This document shows positions 8,522 to 17,308 of a stretch of 46,939 bases of DNA, one piece after another; the first letter of the stretch is position 1; each line of letters starts with the position of its first letter. The DNA is from Bacteroidota bacterium (GTDB taxonomy: Bacteria > Bacteroidota > Bacteroidia > AKYH767-A > JAHEYN01): positions 1-46,939 of the forward strand of contig CANFOZ010000015.1 of assembly GCA_947448795.1 (NCBI GenBank), written 5' to 3'. The translations under genes and the position numbers were made by a program. Below the pieces are notes generated by a model, which did no database searches, was not told where the DNA came from, and worked only from the letters and a program-made list of their open reading frames with translations.

Positions 8522-10453
8522 TTATTTCTCCATCTTGTTGATCCAAATCATCCCGTTTTTACTTTCCTTCTTTTCGATTTTTCCTTCTGTTTCCAAGCGT
8601 TGAAGCATGGCCGCAGAATCGGTTCGGGTATTGTTGCTGAGGAAGGCGAATTCCTTTTCGGTCATGTTGTGGAACTGTGCGAAAAGACTCTCTGGATTAG
8701 CGTGGAAGGAGGATTTTTGGATTTCAGGAATCATCTCAACTAACACTTCTTCAAATTTCTCATACGGTTGAAATCCTTTGAGAATAATAAAATTCTCAGG
8801 ACCGACCGAGAAGAAAAGCGTCGGGAACACCGAAACATTCAATTTTTTAGCGAGCGCTAGATCCTCTTGAAATAGCAAGCGTGCTTTTTGAGGCATGTCT
8901 AATAGCAGGCGTGCCGAATCGAGCCCTGAATTAAGCGCAGCATGTTCGATGTATTCCCATTTGGTAATGTTCTTTTTATCAAGAAATACTAACTCTTGCA
9001 GGCGGCGCAGAAAAAGTATAGCCTTGTCGTTATCTTGTATTTGCGCAGCTTTGAACGCAATCGATGGCGGGTAGGAGGAATGCAGCGGATCTTCTAACCA
9101 CACATCTCCATCAAGTGGCATGTCTGATTTCATGCTTACTTCTTCCCAGTGCTGCGCTGCATCGGACGGTTTTTTAATGATGCCTCTGTCGTAATTTTCC
9201 CAAGAAGGAAGGAGTCCGCCCATTCGGTATTCCAATTCGATGTGTTCATCGTATTCGAGTTTTAGTTTACGCAGCAGTGGCTGAATAATCCAACAGGTTG
9301 AGCAAATGGGGTCTGTGAAATAGGTGATAGTAACGACCTTTTTTTGCTTTGCGCTTTTGGGTTTCGGTTTCTTTACGATGAGTGGAACTGGAATGTTGTA
9401 ATCATCGACATTCTGAGGATTCAGAAAGATGTCTTTTAACGTGCGACCCAGCAATACATGATTATTCACTTCTTCGGCTCGTAATTGGTAGAACTTAGTG
9501 AAGGCTTTCTCCATTTCATCATAGGTGGAGAGGCAATGTACTAAGGTTTGTGCGTCGGTGATGGCATTGGTTGTTCCTGCACTGGTGAAGGGCAAGGCCT
9601 GATGTGCAGCATCGCCAATAAGTACCACATTGGCTTTATGGAATGACGGCAAAAGGTCGAAGTCGCGGGTGTTCCAGATATAGGTGCTACCGAAGTTGTT
9701 GGCTTTTAAAACCGCTTGAACTTCCTTCGGGAAATCCTTCATCAGACCTTTTGTAAAGGTCTCTAAGGCAGGGGTGTTGTTATCTTGCAGGTGGTATCGT
9801 TTCGCATCATACTGAATGAACCAAACGGTTTCAGAATCGGATGCAGGAATGCAGCCGAAGGCGATGGAGGCATCTTTCTGTTGATATTTTCGAAAGGTTT
9901 GTCCTCCGCTTTCCATAGGAATGTTGTATTTCGCAACACCTACTATCTCTTTCACCTCAGTGGCAGAGAAGGCAATGTTGTCGAACATGGTTTCGCGCAC
10001 TTTCGAGTTAGCACCATCGGCACCTATAAAGAGATCGCCGTATTCTATCTGGCCGTTCGTAAACACTGCAGCTATGGCTTTCCCTGAATCATAGATAAAG
10101 TGCGAGAAATCACGGCCTTCGATGACCGCCTCATAGGGCAGAAGGTCGTACAGATATTGGATGAGATCGACGCGTTTTACACAATGCCATGCATCCAGCT
10201 GTACGTGCTTAATTTCGCGACCGTTGATGTTTTTTAAACTGAAGAAATTGATTTTTTCAGTTTTGAGTTCGGTTCTGCCTGGTATGCCCAAATCTTGAAT
10301 CGGTGAAAGGCCTTCGCCATGCATTAAAAAGGCATGCCCGCGGTTAAAGATTTCGCTGGATCGTTCGCAAACGACCACATCCCATTTCTTTTTCCGCATG
10401 AGCGAAGCGATGGTAAGGCCGGCTATTCCGCCTCCAAGAATAACTACTTTCAT
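8522..10453 (-). CDS. FAD-dependent monooxygenase fused to a DsbA/SpxH-like thioredoxin domain
   Basis: One uninterrupted 643-codon frame encodes two unrelated enzymes. Residues 1 to about 350 are a PHBH-type FAD monooxygenase: dinucleotide motif GGGIAG near residue 7, GADGANS (144-150) and the FAD-binding LIGDAAHQALPF (278-289). A lysine-rich linker (about 361-372) follows. Residues about 373-575 are a DsbA/FrnE/SpxH-like thioredoxin-fold domain with CxxC (CSTC, 384-387) and a cis-proline loop VFPTLF (Pro544). The last 60 residues resemble a small winged helix. The partner aminotransferase gene overlaps the start by 4 bases. The substrate is unknown; a redox-coupled hydroxylase is one inference. 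Confidence 0.88.
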   Translation of the reverse strand: MKVVILGGGIAGLTIASLMRKKKWDVVVCERSSEIFNRGHAFLMHGEGLSPIQDLGIPGRTELKTEKINFFSLKNINGREIKHVQLDAWHCVKRVDLIQYLYDLLPYEAVIEGRDFSHFIYDSGKAIAAVFTNGQIEYGDLFIGADGANSKVRETMFDNIAFSATEVKEIVGVAKYNIPMESGGQTFRKYQQKDASIAFGCIPASDSETVWFIQYDAKRYHLQDNNTPALETFTKGLMKDFPKEVQAVLKANNFGSTYIWNTRDFDLLPSFHKANVVLIGDAAHQALPFTSAGTTNAITDAQTLVHCLSTYDEMEKAFTKFYQLRAEEVNNHVLLGRTLKDIFLNPQNVDDYNIPVPLIVKKPKPKSAKQKKVVTITYFTDPICSTCWIIQPLLRKLKLEYDEHIELEYRMGGLLPSWENYDRGIIKKPSDAAQHWEEVSMKSDMPLDGDVWLEDPLHSSYPPSIAFKAAQIQDNDKAILFLRRLQELVFLDKKNITKWEYIEHAALNSGLDSARLLLDMPQKARLLFQEDLALAKKLNVSVFPTLFFSVGPENFIILKGFQPYEKFEEVLVEMIPEIQKSSFHANPESLFAQFHNMTEKEFAFLSNNTRTDSAAMLQRLETEGKIEKKESKNGMIWINKMEK

Positions 10454-11640
10454 GACATGACGGATTTAATGCGTGCGAGCGCTTCCTCTATGATCTCGTT
10501 TGAGCTAGCAAAACTTACTCTGAAATGGCCTTCTGCACCAGCGCCAAACCATTGCGGTAAGCCCGGTACAACAGCTACTTTGGCTTTTTCAAGCAGGAGC
10601 TGTTGAATATATTCGGCTGAGTGGCCTGTTTTTGTAATATCTACCCATGCCACATAGCATCCTTCTGGTGCGATGCAATGGAAACCATCGATGCTGTTGA
10701 ACGTGTCAACGCAGCGATTGCGCATAGCGCCTAGGTGTTGCAGGAATCCATCGAGCCAATACCCGCACGAATCGAGTGCTGCAGAAGCAGCCACTTGCGA
10801 AAGGATATTTGCGCCATGCACGGTTGATTGATGGAGTGATGCTTGAAAAAGCGAGGTGAAGTGTTCCTGCGTGTGAGCCATAATAGCACCTATTCGAAGA
10901 CCAGCTAAGCCATACGATTTACTGAATCCGGTTACGGTAATTGTTCGTTTACGAATTTCCTCAGAAATGGTTGCAATGCTTGTGAAGGTGTGCGGTTGGA
11001 ACACGATATCGCTCCAGATTTCGTCATTTAAGATGAGCAGGTCGTTTTCACAGGCAATTCGACCAAGCTCCTCCAATTCGGCAGGCGTAAAAACTTTACC
11101 TGTCGGATTTAATGGATTGCATAAACAAATCATTCGCGTTTTTGGCGTGATGAGTTTTTGTAAATCCTGAAAGTTTACTTGCTCGGTGCTAGCAGGAATA
11201 GCAAAACTAACTGCTCTTGCAGATTGGGCTTCAATCGAATATTTAAAAAGAAAATCAACCGGGTCAAAAATGATGGCTTCGTCGCCTGGTTGTAGGTATG
11301 TTTTGCAAATGATATAGATTCCATAAGCAGCGCTATCAACGGGTAGCGTCATTGCTGGTGATACGGGCACATTGCGTTTCGTCTGATAGAAGCTAGCTAA
11401 ACTCGCTTTGAAGGAGGCAAGTCCTTCCGGTGCGCCATACGAGAAGTAGCGGTCTTTGGCATATTTTGCTATGGCGTCAGCAATTTCGGGTGCACACGGA
11501 AAATCGGGATCCGCAGCTGTCAACGGAATTACGCCTTCTGGAACGCTTGCCCAACGCAGGTTGAAGGCCCGTTGCTTGAGTATATCCAAACGTACGGACG
11601 AGTTGGTGAAAAAAGAAATTGCGTGCGTTTGGGATTCCAC
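10450..11640 (-). CDS. PLP-dependent class I/II aminotransferase
   Basis: A 396-residue fold-type I PLP enzyme. The N-terminal substrate loop reads 'LTAADPDFPCAPEI', the Asn of 'LCNPLNPTGKVF' and the Asp of 'LLILNDEIWSDIVF' contact PLP, and the Schiff-base Lys lies in 'TGFSKSYGLAGLRIGA'. The C-terminal Arg is in 'GHFRVSFA'. The family includes aspartate-type and kynurenine-type aminotransferases and PatB/MalY-like lyases, and I cannot choose among them. The gene overlaps the downstream FAD monooxygenase-DsbA fusion by 4 bases, so the two are translationally coupled and probably act on the same substrate. Confidence 0.9.
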   Translation of the reverse strand: MESQTHAISFFTNSSVRLDILKQRAFNLRWASVPEGVIPLTAADPDFPCAPEIADAIAKYAKDRYFSYGAPEGLASFKASLASFYQTKRNVPVSPAMTLPVDSAAYGIYIICKTYLQPGDEAIIFDPVDFLFKYSIEAQSARAVSFAIPASTEQVNFQDLQKLITPKTRMICLCNPLNPTGKVFTPAELEELGRIACENDLLILNDEIWSDIVFQPHTFTSIATISEEIRKRTITVTGFSKSYGLAGLRIGAIMAHTQEHFTSLFQASLHQSTVHGANILSQVAASAALDSCGYWLDGFLQHLGAMRNRCVDTFNSIDGFHCIAPEGCYVAWVDITKTGHSAEYIQQLLLEKAKVAVVPGLPQWFGAGAEGHFRVSFASSNEIIEEALARIKSVMS

Positions 11641-11739
11641 AGAATGGGTATTCGTATTTTGTATGTAAAAATACTGAAAAAAACTAGTCCCGATGCGCTT
11701 TTGTTTGTTTTTAAACCATTTCTAACCTTTTATGGTCTG

Positions 11740-11768
11740 TTGGCTTTAGAAGGCATTTTGTACTTTCG
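11740..11768 (+). promoter_or_regulatory. Promoter of the CefD-like aminotransferase gene
   Basis: TTGG at 11740-11743 and TACTTTCG at 11761-11768 are separated by 17 bases, close to the Bacteroidota pattern TTG-N17-23-TAnnTTTG. The ATG at 11780 lies only 11 bases further on, implying a very short leader. Confidence 0.55.
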
Positions 11769-11779
11769 GATTAAAATCA

Positions 11780-12940
11780 ATGGCCATGAAGCATCTCCGT
11801 GATGAGTTTTTGCTAGATCCTGCAATAACCTTTTTGAATTTTGGCTCTTTTGGCGCTTGTCCAAAGCCCATATTTGAGCGTTATCAATCTTTTCAGCGCG
11901 AGCTTGAAGCCGAGCCGGTGAAGTTTATTGTCCGCACAGGACCTGCGTATCTGCGTATTGCTCGAGCGGCTTTGGCCGCATACATCTCGTGTTTGCCCGA
12001 CGAGGTTGTTTATGTAACGAATCCAACCTATGCAATCAATCTGATTGCGCGTGGGCTTGGATTGGAGCCAGGCGATGAAGTCTTGTCAACCAGTCTCGAG
12101 TATGGCGCGATGGATCGCACATGGAACTTTTATTGCCAAGAAAAAGGCGCCACCTATGTGCGTCAGGAGATTGCCTTGCCTATCGTGAGCAAAGATGATT
12201 TTATCGCTTCTTTTTTTGCTGGATGCACAGCTCGTACCAAGGCCATTTTTATCAGTCATATTACCAGCGCTACCGCTTTAATACTGCCCGTGCACGAGAT
12301 ATGTGTGGAAGCGCGTAGGCGCGGTCTAATCACGATTGTAGATGGTGCACATGCACCTGCACATGTTGCCTTGAACCTAGCCACATTGCCTGCCGATATC
12401 TATACGGGCGCCTGTCATAAATGGATGATGGCGCCGAAAGGCAGCTCCTTTCTATATGTAAAAAAGGAGCTTCAAGAGCGCTTTGATCCCTTGGTAATTA
12501 GCTGGGGCTTCGATAGCGATCAGCCATCTTCATCACGCTTTTTAGATTATCATCAGTTCAACGGTACGCGCGATTTTTCGGCTTTCCTTTGCATACCTGC
12601 CTGTTTGGAGTTTATGCAAAAGCACGATTGGACCACGGTTTCATCCGCTTGTCGCGCCCTCGTGCAAGCAAACGGTATGCGCTTTGCCGATTTACTAGGA
12701 ACAGCACCGATGGCACCTTTGAACGATGCGTGGATTGGTCAGATGTTGAGTCTGCCTATTCGCACGGAGCAGCCAGAAGTCTTGCAGCGCGAGCTGTTTG
12801 ACAAGCATGGAATCGAAGTGCCTGTGATGCGACAGCAGGGAAATACCTATATCCGCTTTTCCATCAATGCCTTCAACACGATAGCCGACCTCGATACCCT
12901 TTATGAAGCGCTCCTTGCAAGCAAGAGCTGGGTGCGTTGA
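11780..12940 (+). CDS. Class V aminotransferase, isopenicillin-N-epimerase (CefD)-like
   Basis: A 386-residue class V PLP enzyme. It opens with 'FLLDPAITFLNFGSFGACP' and has the PLP-binding Asp in 'TIVDGAHAPAHV', the catalytic Lys in 'YTGACHKWMMAPKGSSFLYV' and the late 'FNGTRDFSAFLCIPACLEFM' segment, all typical of CefD-like proteins. Known members include isopenicillin N epimerases and cysteine desulphurase-like lyases, but most bacterial homologues are uncharacterised, so epimerase activity should not be assumed. ATGs occur at 11780 and 11786; either could be used. It is divergent from the class I aminotransferase/monooxygenase pair across a 139-base gap, and a shared pathway is possible. 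Confidence 0.88.
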   Translation: MAMKHLRDEFLLDPAITFLNFGSFGACPKPIFERYQSFQRELEAEPVKFIVRTGPAYLRIARAALAAYISCLPDEVVYVTNPTYAINLIARGLGLEPGDEVLSTSLEYGAMDRTWNFYCQEKGATYVRQEIALPIVSKDDFIASFFAGCTARTKAIFISHITSATALILPVHEICVEARRRGLITIVDGAHAPAHVALNLATLPADIYTGACHKWMMAPKGSSFLYVKKELQERFDPLVISWGFDSDQPSSSRFLDYHQFNGTRDFSAFLCIPACLEFMQKHDWTTVSSACRALVQANGMRFADLLGTAPMAPLNDAWIGQMLSLPIRTEQPEVLQRELFDKHGIEVPVMRQQGNTYIRFSINAFNTIADLDTLYEALLASKSWVR

Positions 12941-13945
12941 TTAGTTGTTGAGGTCGTGCATCAGCGTCTTGATTTCCTTCACCGGAGCAGAGCCATAGCT
13001 TAAGAATTGTTCGTGCCATTTTTTAAGATCGAAGGCCTTGCCCAGCTTGGTTTTTGACTCTTCGCGTAGGTCGTAGATCTCCGTGAATCCGGTGAAGTAA
13101 GAACATAGTTGAACCTGTGTGAGGGAGCATCTTTTCCATTTGCCTTTCGCTTCCGCTTCTTGCTGAAAGGCTTCGTCCATGAGAAGATGTAGCCCGTCTT
13201 TTTCAGACATGTTCTTTACATGCACACTGTAATCTAAAATGGTGTTGCAAACCGCGCGCAGGTGCCATTTGTAGTACATCAACCACATCTCTTGTTCGTT
13301 ATTTCCATAGCCGCTTTCGAGCATCATGCGCTCGCTATAAACAGCCCATCCTTCAATCATGGAGCCGTTGCCAAAGATCGACTTGATGATGCTTGGACTT
13401 TGGTTGCTATACACCAATTGCGTGTAGTGTCCAGGAACGGCTTCGTGAATACTCAGGATTTGAAGAATGTAGTGGTTGTATTCGCGCAAGTAACTTTCGG
13501 CACGCTCATCGGTCCAGCCAGCAAGGGAGCCCACATTGTAAAAGGTGTTGGCGTCTTTGTCATACGGACCTGGAGCGGATATAGATGCGCCAGCAACGCC
13601 TGCCATGTAGGCCGGCTCTTTGCGCACGACCAATGGTTTTTTCGGGTCGAGGTAGATGAGGTTTTTATCGGACACAAATTTTTCAAGCTCAGGGATTTGT
13701 GTTTCAATAGCTTGTTGGAAAGAGTCGCGGGACACATGTTTGCTCGAGAGGTAATCAATCATCACACGAACAGTCAACAAGCTATCATCGGGTACTGGTT
13801 TTTTACCCATGTATTTATTCCAAAGCGAAACACTGATGGTGTACATTTCTTTGTGCAGCTCATCCTTACGCTTGAGTGCCTTTTGATAAATTTCTTCAGG
13901 GCTGTAGGAGGATTGGATGTCGAATTGGAATTTCTTAGCATACAA
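12941..13945 (-). CDS. C-terminal fragment of the DUF885 protein with HEAVPGH motif
   Basis: This is the piece downstream of the in-frame TAA, shown from a TTG at 13945. The first in-frame ATG is 33 codons later, at MYTISVSLW. It holds the conserved catalytic half: 'AGVAGASISAPGPYD', HEAVPGH, 'GSMIEGWAVYSERMM' and 'LTQVQLCSYFTG'. No good start site or promoter precedes it, and it would lack a signal peptide, so independent function is unlikely. Confidence 0.6.
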   Translation of the reverse strand: MYAKKFQFDIQSSYSPEEIYQKALKRKDELHKEMYTISVSLWNKYMGKKPVPDDSLLTVRVMIDYLSSKHVSRDSFQQAIETQIPELEKFVSDKNLIYLDPKKPLVVRKEPAYMAGVAGASISAPGPYDKDANTFYNVGSLAGWTDERAESYLREYNHYILQILSIHEAVPGHYTQLVYSNQSPSIIKSIFGNGSMIEGWAVYSERMMLESGYGNNEQEMWLMYYKWHLRAVCNTILDYSVHVKNMSEKDGLHLLMDEAFQQEAEAKGKWKRCSLTQVQLCSYFTGFTEIYDLREESKTKLGKAFDLKKWHEQFLSYGSAPVKEIKTLMHDLNN

Positions 13946-14032
13946 TTCTTGACCCAGTCTGAAGGAACGTGGCGTAGGATTTTTTAATGCGGTGAGCCAA
14001 TCAGCAAAAGCGTGTACTTCTTTTGCGCAAAC

Positions 14033-14680
14033 TTATGAGCGCTCAATCATACGTTGTTTTTCATCTGCCGAAAGACTGCTGCAAGCGGTCACTGAATCGA
14101 TGTAGTCTTTCTCAAAAATCTCAGAGCCACCATTGTTTTGGTCGATGGCCAATTGGCGATGTTCTTCTGTCGGGTTTTTAATTGCATTTTTTGCCTCGGC
14201 ATAATAGGCAGGTATGTTGGCCATACGCACATACATTAAGCGCAAACGCGCATCGAGGGAAGAATAGGTTCCGTTCAACATCTCACCAAAGCTGCCGCAC
14301 ACATTCCAGTTAGACGGGTTCCATTCGAAATCGCGGTAACTTTTAACATTCCATGCAATGCCTTCTAGCGCGTTGTCGATCATGGCGCAATCGGTTTTGT
14401 TGTTTGATGATAATTTTTCTTTATCAAAGCCGTGGAGCGAATCAAGATAGGTTTTGCTGAAGGCCAATTCTTTTTGATGAAAGGCAGCATCCGGAACAAC
14501 GAGGATGCTGTCGAATTTGTGATAACCCACGGAGGAAGCCCAGCCTGGGTAGAGCACCCACAGTTGATCAACAAAGCGCTGCTTGAATGCATCGAAGTTG
14601 GCGTTTACATCCGTGTTCTTTGGTGTGTTGCTGCAGGAAACGAGCAGGCCTGCAAGCAGAATAAAAAATACTTTTTTCAT
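14033..14680 (-). CDS. N-terminal fragment of the DUF885 lipoprotein
   Basis: This is the 215-residue piece upstream of the in-frame TAA. It has a signal peptide and lipobox (LLVSCS) and the family's N-terminal motifs ('PGWASSVGYHKFD', 'TDCAMIDNALEGIAW'). It lacks the HEAVPGH catalytic region, so on its own it should be inactive. It begins 35 bases after the SpoIID-like gene on the same strand. Confidence 0.7.
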   Translation of the reverse strand: MKKVFFILLAGLLVSCSNTPKNTDVNANFDAFKQRFVDQLWVLYPGWASSVGYHKFDSILVVPDAAFHQKELAFSKTYLDSLHGFDKEKLSSNNKTDCAMIDNALEGIAWNVKSYRDFEWNPSNWNVCGSFGEMLNGTYSSLDARLRLMYVRMANIPAYYAEAKNAIKNPTEEHRQLAIDQNNGGSEIFEKDYIDSVTACSSLSADEKQRMIERS

Positions 14681-14715
14681 GAGGGGTGTTTACTTGATGA
14701 TAATAAAATCAATTG

Positions 14716-15855
14716 TTATTTGGAGATATGTACATTCTTGTAATAGAAGCGAATGATTTGGTCGCAGCTGCAGTCCATGTCGGCGAGCTTCATCGCACCT
14801 TCTTGGCAAAGGCCAACACCGTGTCCATAGCCGCGTCCACGCAGTAAAATGGTGTCTTGCAGTTCGGTGATGGTAAACCAGGCCGACTTCAAGTTCAGGT
14901 CGTTCCGTATTTGTCGCATGGGAATCTGTTGTCCACGGTATTCGTAAAATTTTTGTCTGGTTGGATCAATGAGATCGAGGGATTCGCCATGTCCTGGCGG
15001 CGTTTGATTTGTTGTTGCAATGGTTTTTTGAAGATATGTTTTCCATTGTGTGAGCGGGATTTTACTTTCCCAGCGACCGTGCGGTTGATCCCAACAAAAG
15101 CTATCTATAACCGATCGAAGGTAAGGCAAGCTGGATGACCACGCATCTTCCGAGTTTTGTGTACGACCGCCGCAGTTGGAATGGAAGGCGGCAATGATAG
15201 GAATGCCTTGTGCATCGCGTATGACTTTGCCTTCGGTGGCTTTCACCGCGCGTATGATTTGATAGGTAACCTCCTTGCGGCCTTTGTATACTTGGCAGTG
15301 TGTTTCGCAGCAAAAATCATATCGCTTGTCGTTATGGCGACTCGTTTGACTCAACGCAAAGGTTCGGCAAATGATAGCTTTTGCTTTGAGAAATTCGGGC
15401 TGTGCGTTGTAGCCGATTTCTCCTGAAAGCACCGAGCAAACATACTTTTCGATGGCGATGTTGCTTACCAGCAAAACGGTATTCGTATCTGAATACACAT
15501 CTAAGTCTTGCTCGTAATTACGGCCTGCAGGACTTGTATTTGTGCATATTTTTAGAACACAGCCCTCGTTGGCCGAGCTAAATGTGATGTGCTTGAATGT
15601 CCCAATTGATGCGCCATTTATTGCTATCCGAACCCCTTGAATTACAGGACTAACGACGATACTTTCTTTACCATCGAAGGTGCAAATGCCAATTTTCTTG
15701 TTGTCGCTTCGTATCTCGTAGCTACCAAAACTAGTGGTGATGGTGGATGAATAAATTTTTTCTGATGCAAAAATGCGTACGCGTTTCTTTTGTCCCATCA
15801 CCATACAGGTAAAGAACAGGAGCAGGGTCAGCAGCGATAGTCTTTTAATCAACAT
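14716..15855 (-). CDS. SpoIID/LytB domain protein
   Basis: A 379-residue exported protein with an N-terminal signal sequence ending near MVMGQ. The SpoIID/LytB domain occupies the C-terminal two thirds: 'YVCSVLSGEIGYNAQPEFLKAKAIICRTFAL', 'TEGKVIRDAQGIPIIAAFHSNCGG', 'RGRGYGHGVGLCQEGAMKLA'. In Bacillus, SpoIID is a lytic transglycosylase; homologues in non-sporulating bacteria are thought to act on denuded glycan strands. The gene overlaps the lpxB stop region by 11 bases and belongs to the surE-lpxB operon, which fits an envelope role. Confidence 0.92.
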   Translation of the reverse strand: MLIKRLSLLTLLLFFTCMVMGQKKRVRIFASEKIYSSTITTSFGSYEIRSDNKKIGICTFDGKESIVVSPVIQGVRIAINGASIGTFKHITFSSANEGCVLKICTNTSPAGRNYEQDLDVYSDTNTVLLVSNIAIEKYVCSVLSGEIGYNAQPEFLKAKAIICRTFALSQTSRHNDKRYDFCCETHCQVYKGRKEVTYQIIRAVKATEGKVIRDAQGIPIIAAFHSNCGGRTQNSEDAWSSSLPYLRSVIDSFCWDQPHGRWESKIPLTQWKTYLQKTIATTNQTPPGHGESLDLIDPTRQKFYEYRGQQIPMRQIRNDLNLKSAWFTITELQDTILLRGRGYGHGVGLCQEGAMKLADMDCSCDQIIRFYYKNVHISK

Positions 15856-16966
15856 GCTTCGTGTTGATTTTAGAAGCTTTCAGATAGTCGATCATCAATG
15901 CTGCGGTTTTTGCCGAAGCCCCTGATCCGCCGAGCTTTAGTCGGAGTTCATCGTACTGTTCTTTCAGCGCTGATCTTTTTATACCTGACAGTAAAAGACG
16001 CACTTCTTTCACAAGCAAGTCGGTGTTGAATTCGTGCTGTATTAATTCACGAACAATCTCTTTATCCATGATCAGATTAACAAGCGAGATAAAACGTATT
16101 TTAAGGAGGGCACGTGCAATGCGATAGGAGATATAGCCACCTTTGTAGCAAACCACTTCGGGAATACCAAGCAAGGCAGCTTCGAGCGTTGCTGTGCCAG
16201 AGGTAACCATAGCCGCTTTTGAGCTACGCAGGATGTCGTATGTTTTACCAAACACCAGTTCCACTTGTGGATAGTTGAGAAGCAGTTCTTGATAGAACCT
16301 TGCTGGCTGCGATGGAGCGCCGGCTACAATGAGTTTATACTCCGGAAATTCCGAGCCTGCTTCGAGCATGACGGGAAGCATGGTGCTTATCTCTTGCTTG
16401 CGACTGCCAGGAAGAAGCGCGATAATAGGCATCGTGCCTGTTTCTAACTTTTCAGGTGTGTAGTTCGCAAAGGCATCCAATAGCGGATGTCCGACAAAAT
16501 CGACAGGGTATTGATGCTTCTCGTAAAAGGGTTTTTCGAAAGGGAGAATCACAAACATTTTATCCACGTACTTTTTAATGGTGCGGATGCGGGATTCTTT
16601 CCACGCCCAAATTTGTGGTGAGATGTAATAGAACACCTGTATGCCCAGTTGATGCACATGCTTGGCTATGCGCAGGTTGAATCCCGGATAGTCGATGAGG
16701 ATTACTACATCCGGTTTGAACTGTGTGATGTCTTTTTTGCAGCTTGATAAATTAGCTACGATGGTACCCAGGTTCATGATCACTTCGGTGAAGCCCATGA
16801 AGGCTAGGTCGCGGTAATGCTTTACCACCTCAGCGCCAGCGGCTTGCATGAGATCGCCACCCCAGCAACGAATAACGGCCTCTGGATCGCGCAGTCTCAG
16901 CTCCTTGATTAAATTGGCTCCATGCAGGTCGCCCGATGCCTCACCTGCAATAAGGTAATATTTCAT
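15845..16966 (-). CDS. lpxB: Lipid-A-disaccharide synthase
   Basis: A 373-residue GT19 glycosyltransferase that joins UDP-2,3-diacylglucosamine and lipid X to form the lipid A disaccharide at the inner membrane. Diagnostic segments are GEASGDLHGANL near the N-terminus, 'AFMGFTEVI', 'VVILIDYPGFNLRIAK', 'YYISPQIWAWKESRI' and 'LPGSRKQEI'. Length matches the family. The ATG directly abuts the stop of the preceding small membrane protein gene, and the 3' end overlaps the SpoIID-like gene, so translation is probably coupled. Confidence 0.97.
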   Translation of the reverse strand: MKYYLIAGEASGDLHGANLIKELRLRDPEAVIRCWGGDLMQAAGAEVVKHYRDLAFMGFTEVIMNLGTIVANLSSCKKDITQFKPDVVILIDYPGFNLRIAKHVHQLGIQVFYYISPQIWAWKESRIRTIKKYVDKMFVILPFEKPFYEKHQYPVDFVGHPLLDAFANYTPEKLETGTMPIIALLPGSRKQEISTMLPVMLEAGSEFPEYKLIVAGAPSQPARFYQELLLNYPQVELVFGKTYDILRSSKAAMVTSGTATLEAALLGIPEVVCYKGGYISYRIARALLKIRFISLVNLIMDKEIVRELIQHEFNTDLLVKEVRLLLSGIKRSALKEQYDELRLKLGGSGASAKTAALMIDYLKASKINTKHVD

Positions 16967-17299
16967 TTAGGCCAGGAATTTCAAATAGGCGATAATAGCT
17001 CCGTAAAGTATTGTTGCTCCTAGCACGGTCATCGAGTTGCGGTCGTGTTTGAGTTGGATGAACAGGAAGAAAATAGGCAAGTTAATGAGCAGTCCAAGAG
17101 AGAGCACCTTAGAGAAAATTTCCGGTGCCTTAACAAACTCGAGGAATGCATGAAAGCTCATCCGATCATGGAAGGCGATCAAGTAGTAGATATAGACACC
17201 AGGCAACGGTGCCAAAAGACCTAGAAAGGCGCCAATAAAGCCGTGATCACCAAAGATGACAGAGAGCGGGTTTTTTACTTCTTTTTGTTCGTCAAGCAT
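16967..17299 (-). CDS. Small membrane protein of unknown function
   Basis: A 110-residue protein with three hydrophobic stretches (about residues 20-45, 65-85 and 90-108), so probably a polytopic inner-membrane protein. I do not recognise a family. It is tightly packed between surE (9 bases upstream) and lpxB (directly abutting), which argues for a real, translated gene with an envelope-related role. Confidence 0.8.
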   Translation of the reverse strand: MLDEQKEVKNPLSVIFGDHGFIGAFLGLLAPLPGVYIYYLIAFHDRMSFHAFLEFVKAPEIFSKVLSLGLLINLPIFFLFIQLKHDRNSMTVLGATILYGAIIAYLKFLA

Positions 17300-17308
17300 G
17301 GGTTTTTA

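Larger units (their letters stand above)
12941..14680 (-). pseudogene. DUF885 peptidase-like lipoprotein interrupted by an in-frame TAA
   Basis: Positions 14680 to 12941 form one continuous frame of 580 codons with a single internal stop, TAA at 14035-14033 (codon 216). There is no frameshift: the codons on both sides are in the same frame and encode normal DUF885 sequence, including 'EVHAFADWLTAL' just after the stop. The product would have a lipobox (LLVSC), an N-terminal helical region and the metal-binding-type HEAVPGH motif near 'ILSIHEAVPGHYTQL'. DUF885 proteins are putative zinc carboxypeptidase-like enzymes. It is the last gene of the surE-lpxB operon. The cause may be a recent nonsense mutation, read-through, or a base-call error. 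Confidence 0.85.

Noticed and set aside
13262-13987. A 241-codon plus-strand frame opposite the DUF885 gene
   Set aside because: It is antisense to codons encoding conserved DUF885 sequence, including HEAVPGH, and its own translation shows no domain, signal or start context.
13946-14040. Frameshift between the two DUF885 pieces
   Set aside because: Counting bases shows both pieces are in the same frame (start positions differ by 735, a multiple of 3); the break is a nonsense codon.
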